Source of the DNA: Panax quinquefolius
Taxonomy: Eukaryota; Streptophyta; Magnoliopsida; Apiales; Araliaceae
Reading direction: 5' to 3'
Length of the DNA stretch: 64,000 nt
NCBI GenBank assembly: GCA_020205615.1
Contig: CM035171.1
Coordinates: forward strand, 122,454,893-122,518,892
Shown: in pieces, positions 49,581-61,159 of the stretch
How the letters are laid out: each line of letters starts with the position of its first letter
Position numbering within the stretch: the stretch's first letter is position 1
Translations under genes and position numbers: made by a program
Notes under the pieces: model-generated
Databases searched by the model: none
The model's input: the letters and a program-made list of their open reading frames with translations, nothing else
What the model was told of the DNA's origin: nothing

Positions 49581-49777
49581 TATGAAGAGGTTCTGTTCAA
49601 ATTTTGGATAAGAAGGAACATATTCTACGCTCCAAGGTTATACCTCAAGTCAAAGTTTTGTGGAGGAACCACGATGTTGAGGAAATGACTTGGGAGTTAG
49701 AATCGAAATGAAATCAAGGTATCCTTACCTCTTCGACATACCAGTGCGTCGCCCTAATTTCGAGGGCGAAATTTCAT
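49581..49777 (+). pseudogene. Chromodomain-like tail of family C integrase
   Basis: After integrase, 49600-49720 reads DKKEHILRSKVIPQ, then VKVLWRNHDVEEMTWELE and YPYLF. This matches the C-terminal CR-type chromodomain region of Tekay/Del chromoviruses (VKVLW.NH..EEATWE). Such tails guide insertion towards heterochromatin. It supports the clade assignment. One frameshift or stop (ATGA near 49710) lies before YPYLF. Confidence 0.6.
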
Positions 49778-49789
49778 AAGAAGGGAGGT
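49778..49789 (+). other. Polypurine tract of family C
   Basis: AAGAAGGGAGGT lies directly before the 3' LTR start TGTAAGACC. It primes plus-strand synthesis. The A elements carry the related AAGGAGGGGAGAT on the minus strand at 60251-60263. Confidence 0.7.
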
Positions 49790-51160
49790 TGTAAGACCCT
49801 AGCTTTTATAAATAAAGATGAATTTTTATATAAATATTATTTTGAATATTATGGAATAAATTTGATATAATGTTATAGTTGTGGGTAATATTTATAAATT
49901 TGCAAAAAGTATGCAAGTTGTTATAAAATATTCGTTTGGTCGGGGAATATTCTTTTTGTTAGGAATATTAAATACAATGGCTCAATCATTGGTGGGACCC
50001 CACAATGTAAATTATTGCCGGATCGAGAAACGACACAAAATATTTTATAAAAATAACTACGAGGAGGTGTTACCGTTAAATCGTTGAACTACCTGGTGGT
50101 AAAAAAGTACAAGATAATCTGGCGTGGTTGCGATAGTAGACACGGTATTGATTATTGATGCTTACATTGAGAAGTCCAAATTTATGCTTTCAATTATTAC
50201 TACGAGAATTAACGATCATATCTCTTATATTATTGATTCAATTATTGTCACAAGATTATCATCGTATAATATGTTATAGTATTAAATCAATAATTGAGAC
50301 GACAAGTTATAAATGATTAATAATTGTTGAAAGATTAAATATGTGTTGATGAAAAAAAAATGATTTGTGGTAAGTTTGATTATTTTATGGGGGCTCATAT
50401 GTCATCATCTAAGAGTCTCTTCAATTAATAGTATTTACCTTCGTCAATAGTAATTACCTTCGTCAATAGTAATTACCCTTGTGAATAGTATTTACCTTAA
50501 TCACGTCAATAAGTAATTACCTTCGTCAATAGTAATTACCCTTGTGAATAGTATTTACCTTCGTCGATAAGTAATTACCTTCGTCAATAGTAATTACCCT
50601 TGTGAATAGTATTTACCTTCATCAATAGTATTTACCTTCGTTAATAGTAATTACCTTTACCGGACGTCGAACCACTTGTCGTTTCACATTCACAGCGTCG
50701 AACCACTCGTCAAGCCCACTTGCCTTTTCACAAGCAGTGCTTAAGCTAGAAATCTTCTATAAATAGAGAGATAGGGCTTCATTATTTTCACGAATTCATT
50801 CTGTTATAGAGAGAGAAAGTATAGAGAATAAGAGAGAAAGAAGAAGAGTATTTTGTTACTACTTTCTTTGCAGATTCAATCTCCTACCAAATGTAAGGGG
50901 TGTTATTCTTTCCTATTCATAAGAAAGAACTGTTGTTATTCCATCGCTTATTATTCGTTGGAATAACTCATATACGCTGGATTTACCTATACTTGGTGAC
51001 ATTCTTCTATTATTTCATTGGAACATCACATGCGTGTGTTTACACCGGACTGGTTCCGTTCTTTATTATTATTATTTGGAACATCACATGCTCGTGTGTT
51101 TTACGGACTGGTTCCGCCTCTTTATTATTCTGTTGGAATATCCTATCTATGTGTTTTACA
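49790..51160 (+). repeat. Family C 3' LTR, truncated
   Basis: Begins TGTAAGACCC and follows the 5' LTR through the U3 array (50426-50652), TATA box (50758) and minisatellite (about 51010-51160). It then breaks inside the minisatellite at TGTGTTTTACA. The remaining ~1.1 kb of LTR is missing. The next base starts an inverted A LTR. Confidence 0.8.
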
Positions 51161-52443
51161 CGCCCCCAAAATTAGGTATACATCACCCATCTTGGGTCCA
51201 CACTTGTATGGCATGTAATTTAAATACAACTTATTAACATAACGCCGTGTAAAACACATGCATGGGATGTTCCAAGTAATAATAAAAGGCGGAACCGGTC
51301 CTGTAAAACACATGCATGTGATGTTCTAAATGAATAATAAGAAGAATGTCACCAAGTATAGGGTAAATCACGTGATACAAAAGTTATTCCAATGTAATAA
51401 TAAGCAATGGAATAACATAAGGATTTCACCAAGTATAGGGTATGTCAGCGTATCTGAGGTTATGTATAGGGTATGCCACTTTTTGCGAGTTATTCCAACG
51501 AGAATAATAATGAATGGAATAATGAAGTTCTCTTCAAGAAGAAAGAATAACACCCCTTACCATAAAAGAAGCTGAATATAGAAGTAGTGAAAGTAATAAT
51601 CTTCTTCTTTCTATAATTTTCTCTATAGCTTCTCTCTATAATTTTCTCTCTACAGAGTTTCAATGAATTCGTAAGAAAATAATGAAGGAATGAGCTTCTA
51701 TTTATAGGAAAATGGAATGCATAAGTAACTAATCCATGAGCGGTCAGATTGATTTACTTTAATCGACGATCCATATTTAAAGAAAAATCTTTTAAATAAA
51801 ATATAATATATTCTATTTATATAAAAATTTTCTTATACTATTTAAGTATAACTATGCAATACTATGCAAAACACTATGCAACACTATGCATAATAAAATA
51901 TAATATATTCTATTTATAGAATAACTTTAATAAAGTATTCTATTTTATATAAAATGATGTTTTAGCTTTTATTACGTTAATAATACTGAATAAAACAAAA
52001 GCGTCATTATCGCTATAATAATTCATATTATTAATCGACAATAATGAAATCAAACCGAGTGACTTCTCTCATAAGCATCGATAATCAATACCAGGTGTCT
52101 TACTATGCAACCACACGTATTATGTACTTTTACTACCGAAAGTAGTTCAACAAGAACCACGGTAAAACTTCCATAGTTATTTCAATAAAATATTTTTGTC
52201 GTTTTTCTCGATCAAATGATAATTACATTGTGGGGTCCACCAATGATTGAGTAGTTATACGAATATTCCCCGCTAAAACAAGAATATTCCAGACCAATCG
52301 AATATAATATAACCACTTGCATACTTTGCAAAATTTATAAATACTACCCACAACTATAATATTATCTCAAATTCACACCATAATATTAAAAAAATTATTT
52401 TGACAAAATTTAAATTTTTATTGATAAAATCTGAGGTCTCCTG
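51161..52443 (-). repeat. Family A LTR copy A3, internally deleted
   Basis: The first ~87 bp (CGCCCCCAAAATTAGG..., 51161-51247) are the LTR terminus minus TGTGA. Sequence then jumps into the minisatellite (TAAAACACATG), skipping about 1.0 kb. The rest follows the A LTR to GAGGTCTCCTG (other copies: GGGGTCTCACA) at 52443. The TATA box is at 51699-51706. Confidence 0.7.
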
Positions 52444-52559
52444 ATCTCCCTCCTTATGGAATTTAAGCCCTCGAAATAAGGGTGCGATACGGTATGATAA
52501 AGAGGTGAGGATACCTTGAATACCTTTATTGTTAAAAATATTAAATTCATCTTCGTAAT

Positions 52560-53500
52560 CCGCCAAAGATATTCATTAACAATTCATCTTTGCACTACAA
52601 AGCCAAAGATATTTATTAACAATTCATCTTTGCACTACTGTGCCAAAGATATATAAGCGTAAAACCAATAATCTTTGAGACTTAGCTTAATAGTATCACA
52701 ACCATGAATTATCCATGCACTCTTGGCTAAGGATATTCGTGTTTTCAATTACTGGTCATGATTATCTACCGAATAATCCGTGGTCATAATCATACCAAGT
52801 CTATCAATGCACTACTACCAAAGATGACTTTTACCACATCCATGAATTAATATTTAATTCTTTGAGACTCATTTCAATAATTAATCCATATCATCGAATC
52901 ATCCACGCACTACGTGCCAAGGATATTCATTAGTATCACGACCACGAATTATCCATGCACTACTACTACCAAAGATAATCGTGTATTCATTAGTATCACG
53001 ACCACAAATTATCCATGCACTACTACCAAAGATAATCGTGTATTCATTAGTATCACGACCACAAATTATCCATGCACTACGGCCAAAGATAATCGTGTAT
53101 TCATTAGTATCACGCGACCACAAATTATCCATGCACTACTACCAAAGATAATTGTGTATTCATTAAGTATCACGACCACAAATTATCCATGCACTACTAC
53201 CAAAGATAATCGTGTATTCATTAGTATCACGACCACAAATTATCCATGCACTACGGCCAAAGATAATCGTGTATTCATTAGTATCACGACCACAAATTAT
53301 CCATGCACTACGGCCAAAGATAATTGTGTATTCATTAGTATCACGACCACATATTATCCATGCACTACGGCCAAAGATAATCGTGTATTCATTAGTATCA
53401 CGACCACAAATTATCCATGAACTACTACCAAAGATAATCGTGTATTCATTAATTAGTATCACGACCACAAATTATCCATGCACTACTGACCAAAAGATAA
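52560..53500 (-). repeat. Minisatellite array of family A copy 2 (57-bp units)
   Basis: About ten 57-bp units, with GCACTAC at 52957, 53017, 53074, 53133, 53191, 53248, 53305 and 53362, preceded by related but longer units. The sequence TATCACGACCACAAATTATC is almost invariant, whereas the spot between GCACTAC and CAAAG varies in base and length from unit to unit. Because 57 is 19 codons and the unit lacks stops in several frames, long artificial open frames appear on both strands. Confidence 0.8.
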
Positions 53501-53574
53501 TTGTGTTTTCAATTCTACGGTTATGATTATACCGAACAATCCACAGTCATAATCATACCAAGTCCATCTATGCA

Positions 53575-54800
53575 CTACTGAGCCACTGAGATGACTTTCA
53601 ACATAATATAAGCATGAGGATAATGATATAAAGAATCAATCAAATGAGATAAAGGATAAATATTAAACATTTATAATATAATTTATCCGAGGATTCAAGA
53701 ATATCCCCATGTTATCAATCGCTTAATAATCTCATAATCTAATATCATTAATATTATAACAATATTTTAATCACTTCTTAAATTTATAAACAATTTATCT
53801 TAATTGTTTACGCTTTACCATATAATGCATTTAATCATTCAAAAATGCCATACTCATAAGATATCATCACCAATTATCAAATCTCTTAAAAAATATGCAT
53901 ATACTCTATATAGGATTCTTTAGCCATAAAATCCTATTTTCAACTTTGTTACTTCACATAACATATTTAACTCATATGTTCGTAACTAAACTATTTTCAT
54001 GAAAAATACCAAATCAGTCCCAAAAATATTTCTTTTCTGGGATTTAGCATAATATAGTCCCATAATGAAAATATATTTTTCTCGGAATTTTTAAAATTCA
54101 TTTACTATTTTTCAAAAATCAATTTCTAATTAATTCCTTAAGAAATTAGCTACCTCAAGGTTAACTCTAAAAATTCCCAAATCTTGACAGGACCTTACAC
54201 ATGTTAACATGAGCTTCCAGTTTAAATTTCATGGTCATCGGAGTTATAGAACTCCGGTTATAGCGTTTTTCGTCGGAAAAACCTAAATATTGAAATAGTC
54301 ATAACTTGCTCATTTTAAGTCAGAATGAGCTCATTTTTGGACAGGAGATACTTTATACCATATACTTTCATGTCCCAAAAGGCCAGAATTTTTCTCATAA
54401 TTTAAGTGGCCGAAACAGCCTCTCTAAAATCATGGCAGAAGCTTTTTCGGTTATTTGCAGCTTTGCACTCCTTTGCTAAAATCAGTCCACACAAAAATCT
54501 ACAACACCTTTTCTAGTAATTCCACTTGGATTAGTTAGGTAACTCATAGATCTAACTCTAGGCCTTGACCACATTCAAAATTCAAAATATAATAGGAGAT
54601 ATGGTCAATTGAATTTCATATACGTTTTTCACTAAAATCGATTTTCAACTCTTTGTGATTTCTAAGAAACTTTCATGTTTTCACATACTAACCAACATAA
54701 CTCATCATAAAACTTACTAATACTTCATATACCCATGATTTTTATTAGTTCTATACTTTTATTATGACTTTCATCATAATCCACGTAAGCAGATCCTTTT
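53575..54800 (-). other. Conserved non-coding insert of family A, copy 2
   Basis: Near-identical to 18691-19960 and 61160-62400 across its full length, with scattered substitutions and small indels. No conserved open frame. It lies where pol would be. Confidence 0.6.
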
Positions 54801-55900
54801 AGTTGAAGAAATATTTGAGGGTTTAAGAAATGGGTTTTTGTCTTTGGGGTCAATACAAAATTCGATTTCACGTTCTCTAGGGTAGGCTAGGAAGTCTTCA
54901 AGAATACGCCAAGAAATTTATTAATGATAAAAATATCATTCAAAAGCATTACTCTCGTCCAAGACTTGGATAGTACGTCACATTAATACCAACTGTGACT
55001 TCTATCCCTTAACACAGATAGCACCTCACAATGATACCTATCAACTTGCCATCTTGGTCATGGCGTCGCCTCTGAAGAAAGAAATGGGCGGTGCATTCCA
55101 CACAAGGAAGTCAACAACGAAAGGATCGGGCTCTTTACTTATGGCTTGATATAACGTGTGATTAACTTTAGGATTTGGTTACTTTGAATTCAGTATAATG
55201 GTTGGTTAGGAATATGAAAGCTAACAACCTTACAAAAAGAATAATGAGTAGTTAATCAATCGTTTTCAAAAATTACCTCAAAGGCAAGTATTTTCAAAGA
55301 GATAAGATAGACAGGTAACGTGAAAGTGTTTATTTGAAACAACAAGATTAATAAACAGTGGAGGTAACGAAGGTTTCTCCCAACGAAGTTTCAATAGATA
55401 AATCAAAGTCTAATTTCTCCGAGTCAAATTTAAGCGTTGAACGCAAGCAAAAGAGATAAAAGAATGGGTAGGCAGGTATCTAATAAGGTATAGACTTCGC
55501 AAGAATTTATAATTAACTAACCCGTGCTAACTTCGTTAGGGTTACCCACTTTTTGAGAAGTCGAAAAAACGCTCTTCCTGAAACCACCGAGGATTTTGTT
55601 TTGTCCGTATCCGCCTTTGGTGCCACTATCCCAATTTGGACTTGACTTCATTATACGACAAAATCGAGCTAAATGACCTTCTCTTCTTGAAATTTCCACT
55701 TCTATTATCTTTGCCATGATTACAGAAGTGGTTACCATTCTTAGCATGATAATTTCCCCACGATGGTTATCATTGTTACGATGGCCGATTGCCACCGAGA
55801 TGATGATTATTATTGTGTTGTTGGTCGTTACCTTTTGTTTGATTTACCAATCAACACTCTCATGTGCTTCATTGCTTATCTCGGCATTTTAGGATGCCAT
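54801..55900 (-). pseudogene. Family A reduced gag-protease remnant, copy 2
   Basis: The start codon (55900-55898, ATGGCATCC) is followed within about 220 bp by the single zinc-knuckle region (minus strand 55700-55670, REGHLARFC). There is no capsid domain. A protease remnant spans about 55500-55140 and a pre-RT linker about 55000-54830 (EIEFCID-like reading near 54860). The knuckle reads REGHLARFC here, against REDHLAQFC in copy 1. Confidence 0.6.
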
Positions 55901-56065
55901 TCTCAACACTTTGTCACAAAACAAGGGTTAATTGACATTTAACAAATTATCCCTATATTACGTGAGACCAATCAAATACCAAATAAACTTAGGTAGGTCA
56001 TACTAGCGAAGGAATTCCGTCTCTCCCTCCTAGTTCTTATCTCTCATCTTAGCGTGGATCATATC

Positions 56066-56082
56066 CTAAGCTCGATACCAAC
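56066..56082 (-). other. Primer binding site of family A copy 2
   Basis: The minus strand reads GTTGGTATCGAGCTTAGG next to the LTR start at 56083. Confidence 0.65.
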
Positions 56083-58522
56083 TGTGGACGCCCCCAAAAT
56101 TAGGTAAATCGTCACCCATCTTGGGTCGCCACTTACATGGTACATAAATTCAAATACAACTTACTAATATAAGCGTAGGTATACAATACGACATAAACTC
56201 GTGAGTTTGAATACAAATTTTGTCTACTAGATATTATACAAACTCAAAAGGAGTCCTCATTACAACTATTATCACACTATTTCACGAGAATAGTGAGGAC
56301 TACTAATGCTATCCTCACGGACCATTACTTCGTTCCCCCGACTCGTCCCGGCTATGTTCTCATTTCACGAAGAGAACGGTGAAAAAGAAAGGGTGAGCTC
56401 AACTAGCCCTAGAAGAAGAAATATTATGACTAAGATAATGCGAGAATAAATTATCATTAGCCTTCAACAATGTTAAAGCGATAAAATACAAAAGACAACC
56501 GGTTTAGTTGCAGTAATTTGAATAAGCAATCCATTAAAAGAGTCAAGTAGAGAATAAAGTCTACTATCTTTTAGGTTTTAAAAGGTTTTTATCAATTTTT
56601 ATCGCTGAGACTCAGCTTAATAAATAAACCACCACATCTAATCATCCCTGTACCACGATCAAGGATTTTTATCAAATTATCAATGGTCATGACTATACCG
56701 AATCACCCCTGGTCATAATCATACCAAAAACTATCCATCACTCCATTACAGGCCACTGAGGACTTTTGTCACATCATTTATATCAAGTTATGATTATACC
56801 GAATGATCCCTGGTCATAATCATACTAAGTTCATCTATGCACGTAAGCCAAAGATAACATAATATAACATGAGGATGATGACAATGACATAATAATTCAA
56901 TAAAACAAGTTCAAGAATTATTTAATCCATGAATTATTAACGTCCAAATTGTCAACATGATATCTTTGTTTTTGTAGAGTAAAATTCAAGAATGATCGGA
57001 AGAATATTTCCATGAAAAGATATCTTTGGATGAAACGCAAATATCAAGGATATTCTACTAATTTCATGGAGTATAGAAGTCAAAGTTTTAACCAATTTGG
57101 GTATAATAAAGAATGGAATAACAAAAGAAATCACCGTGCATGCGGTGCCCATGATGCGAGTTATTCAATGAATAATAATAACGAGAACCGAGGTCGGTGA
57201 AATTCACACCGAAGCGGATGTTCCAACAAAATAATAAAGATGGAACCGGATCCGGTGTAAAACACATGCGAGATAGGATATTCCAATGAGAATGATAATA
57301 AAGCGGAAACCGGTCCGGTGTAAAACACATGTGAGCAGGATGTTCAGCGAGAATAATAAAGAGCAGAACCGAAGTCGGTGTAAAACACACGCATGGATGT
57401 TCCAATGAGAATAATAGAAGAATGTCACCAAGTATAGGTAAAGCCAGATATCTGAGTTATTCCAATGTAATAATAAGCAATGGAATAACATAAGGATTTC
57501 ACCAAGTATAGGGTATCTGGCGTATCTGAGGTTATGTATAGGGTATGCCACTTTTACAAAGTTATTCAATGGAATAATAATGAATGGAATAATGAAGTTC
57601 TCTTCAAGAAGAAAGAATAACACCCCTCACCGTAAAAAAGAACTGAATATAGAAGTAGTGAAGTAGAGAATACTCTTCTTCTTTCTATAATTTTCTCTCT
57701 ATAGCTTCTCTCTATAATTTCTCTCTCAGAGTTTCAATGAATTCGTAAGAAAATAATGAAGGAATGAGCTTATTTATAGGAAAATGGAATGCATAGTAAC
57801 TAATCCATGAGCGGTCAGATTGATTTACTTTAATCGACGGTCCATATTTAAAGAAAAATCTTTTAAATAAAATATAATATATTCTATTTATATAAAAACA
57901 TTTTTTACTCTGCACAACACTATGCAATACTATGCAAAACACTATGCACGAAAACACTATGCAACACTATGCATAATAAAATATAATATATTTTATTTAT
58001 AGAATAACTTTAATAAAGTATTCTATTTTATATAAAAGATGTTTACATTTTATTACGTTAATAATACGAATAAAACAAAACGTCATTATCGCTATAATAA
58101 TTCATATTATTAATCGACAATAATGGAATCAAACCGAGTGACTTCTCACATAAGCATCGATAATCAATACTGGTAATGCTACTTATGCAACCACACATAT
58201 TCTTGTATTTTTTACTAAGAGTAGTTCAACAAAGAACTACGGTAAAACTTCCGTAGTTATTTCAATAAAATATTTTTGCGTTTTTTCAATCCGACAATAA
58301 TTACATTATGGGGTCCACCAATGATTGAGTAGTTATACGAATATTCCTCGCTAAACAGAATATTCCCAGACCAATCGAATATAATATAACCACTTGCATA
58401 CTTTTTGTAAAATTTATAAATACTACCCACAACTATAATATTATCTCAAATTCACACCATAATATTAAAAAAATTATTTTGACAAAATTTAAATCTTTAT
58501 TGATAAAATCTGGGGTCTCACA
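56083..58522 (-). repeat. Family A LTR, copy A4
   Basis: Full length at about 2440 bp with TGTGGACG...GGGGTCTCACA ends. Hairpin near 56790, minisatellite about 57160-57400, TATA 57771-57778, CACTATGCAA repeats about 57905-57970. A partial repeat of GGATTTCACCAAGTATAGGG near 57494, also seen in A3 and A5, makes these three more alike than A1/A2. Confidence 0.75.
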
Positions 58523-60250
58523 ATTTATATCAAGCCATGATTATACCGAATGAACCCTGGTCATAATCATACTAAGTTCATCTATACACGTAAGCCAAAG
58601 ATAACTTTCAACATAATATAAACATGAGGATGATGACAATGATATAAGAATTCAATAAAACAAGTTCAAGAATTAATTTATCTAGGAATTATTAACGTCC
58701 AAATTGTCAACAAGATCTTGCTTTTTTGTAGAGTAAGATTCAAGAATGATCGAAGAATATTTCCATGAAAAGATTTGGATGAAGCCTTAAATATCGAGGA
58801 TATTCCACTAATTTCATGGAGTATAGAAGTCAAAGATTTAACCAATTTGGGTATAATAAAGAATGGAATAACAAAAGAAATCACCATGCATGCGGTGCTT
58901 GGCGATAGAAAAGTTATTCAAATGAAGAATAATAATAACGAGAACCGGTCGTCGTGAAATTCACGCAAGCGAGGATGATCCAATGTAATAATAAATCTTT
59001 GAATAATAAACAATGGAACCGGTAGGTGTAAAACACATGACATGGATATTCCAATGAGAATAATAAATGCGGAATAATAAACAATGGAACCAGTCCGATG
59101 TAAAACAACACAGATGAGGATATTCCAAGCAGAATAATAAAGAATAGAATAATACAAGAAGAAGATCACCAAGTATAGGGGATTCGCGTATACTGAGTTA
59201 TTCAATAGAATAAATAAGAATGGAATAATATAAGGATTTCACCAAGTATAGGGTATCTGGCATATATGAGGTTATGTATAGGGTATACCACTTTAATGAG
59301 TTATTCAACGAGAATAAAAAAATGGAATAATGAAGTTCTCTTGATAAGAAAGAATAACACCCTTACGGTACAACAAATAATATTCTCTACCTTAGAAGAA
59401 CTGAATATTCAAAGGTGAAGTAGCGAGAATACTTTTATTCTTTATCTCTATAGTTTCTCTCTATAAGTTTCAGAGTTTGAATTGAATTAAGAAAATAATG
59501 AAGGAATGAGCTTTATTTATAGGAAAATAGAATGCATAGTAATTAATCTATGAGCGGTCCAGATTGATTTACTTTAATCGACGGTCCATATTTAAAAAAA
59601 ATCTTTTAAATAAAATATAATATATTCTATTTATATAAAAACATTTTACTATACAAACACTATGCAACACTATGCTGAAAAACACTATGCAACACCTTGC
59701 ATAATAAAATATAATATATTCTATTTATAGAATAACTTTAATAAAGTATTCTATTTTTATAAAAAGATGTTTCGTTTTATTACGTTAATAATACTGAATA
59801 AAACAAAAACGTCATTATCGCTATAATAATTCATATTATTAATCGACAATAATGGAATCAAACTAAGTGACTTCTCACATAAGCATCGATAATCAATACC
59901 GGGTGCTCTTATGCAACCACACGTATTCTTGTACTTTTACTACTTAGGAGTAGTTCAACAAGATCAACGGTAAAACTTCCGCCGTTATTTCAATAAAATA
60001 TTTTTGTCGTTTTCTCAATCGAAATAATAATTACATTGTGGGGTCCACCAATGATTGGTAGTTGCATACGAATATTCCCGCTAAACCTAATATATTCCCG
60101 GACCAATCGAATATAATATAACCACTTGCATACTTTGCAAAATTTATAAATACTACCCACAACTATAATATTATCTCAAATTCACACCATAATATTAAAA
60201 ATTATTTCGACAAAATTTAAATCTTTATTGATAAAATCTGGGGTCTCACA
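58523..60250 (-). repeat. Family A LTR copy A5, truncated at its outer end
   Basis: Begins inside the LTR (ATTTATATCAAGCCATG, the segment just before the hairpin) directly after the terminal CACA of A4. It continues to GGGGTCTCACA at 60250. About 700 bp of the LTR terminus is missing. The TATA box is at 59514-59521. Confidence 0.75.
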
Positions 60251-60339
60251 ATCTCCCCTCCTTATGGAATTTCGCCCTCGAAATTAGGGTACGTACCTGG
60301 TATGATAAAGAGGTGAGGATACCTTGAATACCTTTATCG

Positions 60340-61140
60340 TTGAAAACATTAAATTCATCTTTGCAATCCGGCCAAAGATATTCATTAACAATTCATCTTT
60401 GCACTACAGGCCAAAGATATACAACTGTAAAACCAATAATGCTGAGACGCAGCTTAATAGTATCACGACCACGAATTATCTATGCACCACTGGCCAAGGA
60501 TATTCGTGTTTTCAATTACGGTCATGATTATACCGAATAATCCTTGGTCATAATCATACCAAGTCTATCAATGCACTACGGCCAAAGATGACTTTTACCA
60601 CATTCATGAATTAATATTTCATTCTTTGAGACTCATTTCAATAATTAATCCATATCATCGAATCATCCTCGCACTCTGGGCCAAGGATATTCATTAAGAT
60701 ATCACGACCACGAATTATCCATGCACTACGGCCAAAGATAATCGTGTATTCATTAGTATCACGACCACAAATTATCCATGCACTACGGCCAATGATAATC
60801 GTGTATTCATTAGTATCACGACCACAAATTATCCATGCACTATGGCCAAATATAATCGTGTATTCATTAGTATCACGACCACAAATTATCCATGCACTAC
60901 GGCCAAAGATAATCGTGTATTCATTAGTATCACGACCACAAAGTATCCATGCACTACGGCCAAAGATAATTGTGTATTCATTAGTATCACGACCACAAAT
61001 TATCCATGCACTACGGCCAAATATAATCGTGTATTCAATAGTATCACGACCACAAATTATCCATGCACTACGGGCAAAGATAATCGTGTTTTCAATTACG
61101 GTTATGATTATACCGAACAATCCCTGGTCATTATCATACC
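60340..61140 (-). repeat. Minisatellite array of family A copy 3 (57-bp units)
   Basis: Seven regular 57-bp units with GCACTA at 60723, 60780, 60837, 60894, 60951, 61008 and 61065, preceded by variant units and followed by a hairpin unit at 61104. More uniform than the copy 2 array. Open frames of 142 and 172 codons across it are a by-product of the 19-codon unit length. Confidence 0.8.
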
Positions 61141-61159
61141 AAGTCCATCTATGCACTAC

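Larger units (their letters stand above)
42408..51160 (+). mobile_element. Family C Ty3/gypsy retrotransposon (fullest element in the window)
   Basis: 5' LTR 42408-44948, primer site 44950-44962, gag, protease, RT, RNase H, integrase, chromodomain-like tail, polypurine tract 49778-49789, 3' LTR from 49790 cut at 51160. The PR-RT-RH-INT order identifies Ty3/gypsy. The KVLWRNH..VEE.TWE motif after integrase suggests the Tekay/Del chromovirus lineage. Coding frames are broken many times, mostly at CG-rich codons. The right end is lost at an inverted junction, so no target duplication can be checked (the left five bases are CTATA). Confidence 0.8.
51161..58522 (-). mobile_element. Family A non-autonomous element, copy 2
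   Basis: In the minus sense: 5' LTR 56083-58522, primer site (about 56066-56082), reduced NC-protease region (about 54830-55900), conserved insert (53575-54800), minisatellite array (52560-53500), polypurine tract (52444-52457), and 3' LTR 51161-52443 with an internal deletion. No RT, RNase H or integrase is present. Confidence 0.75.
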
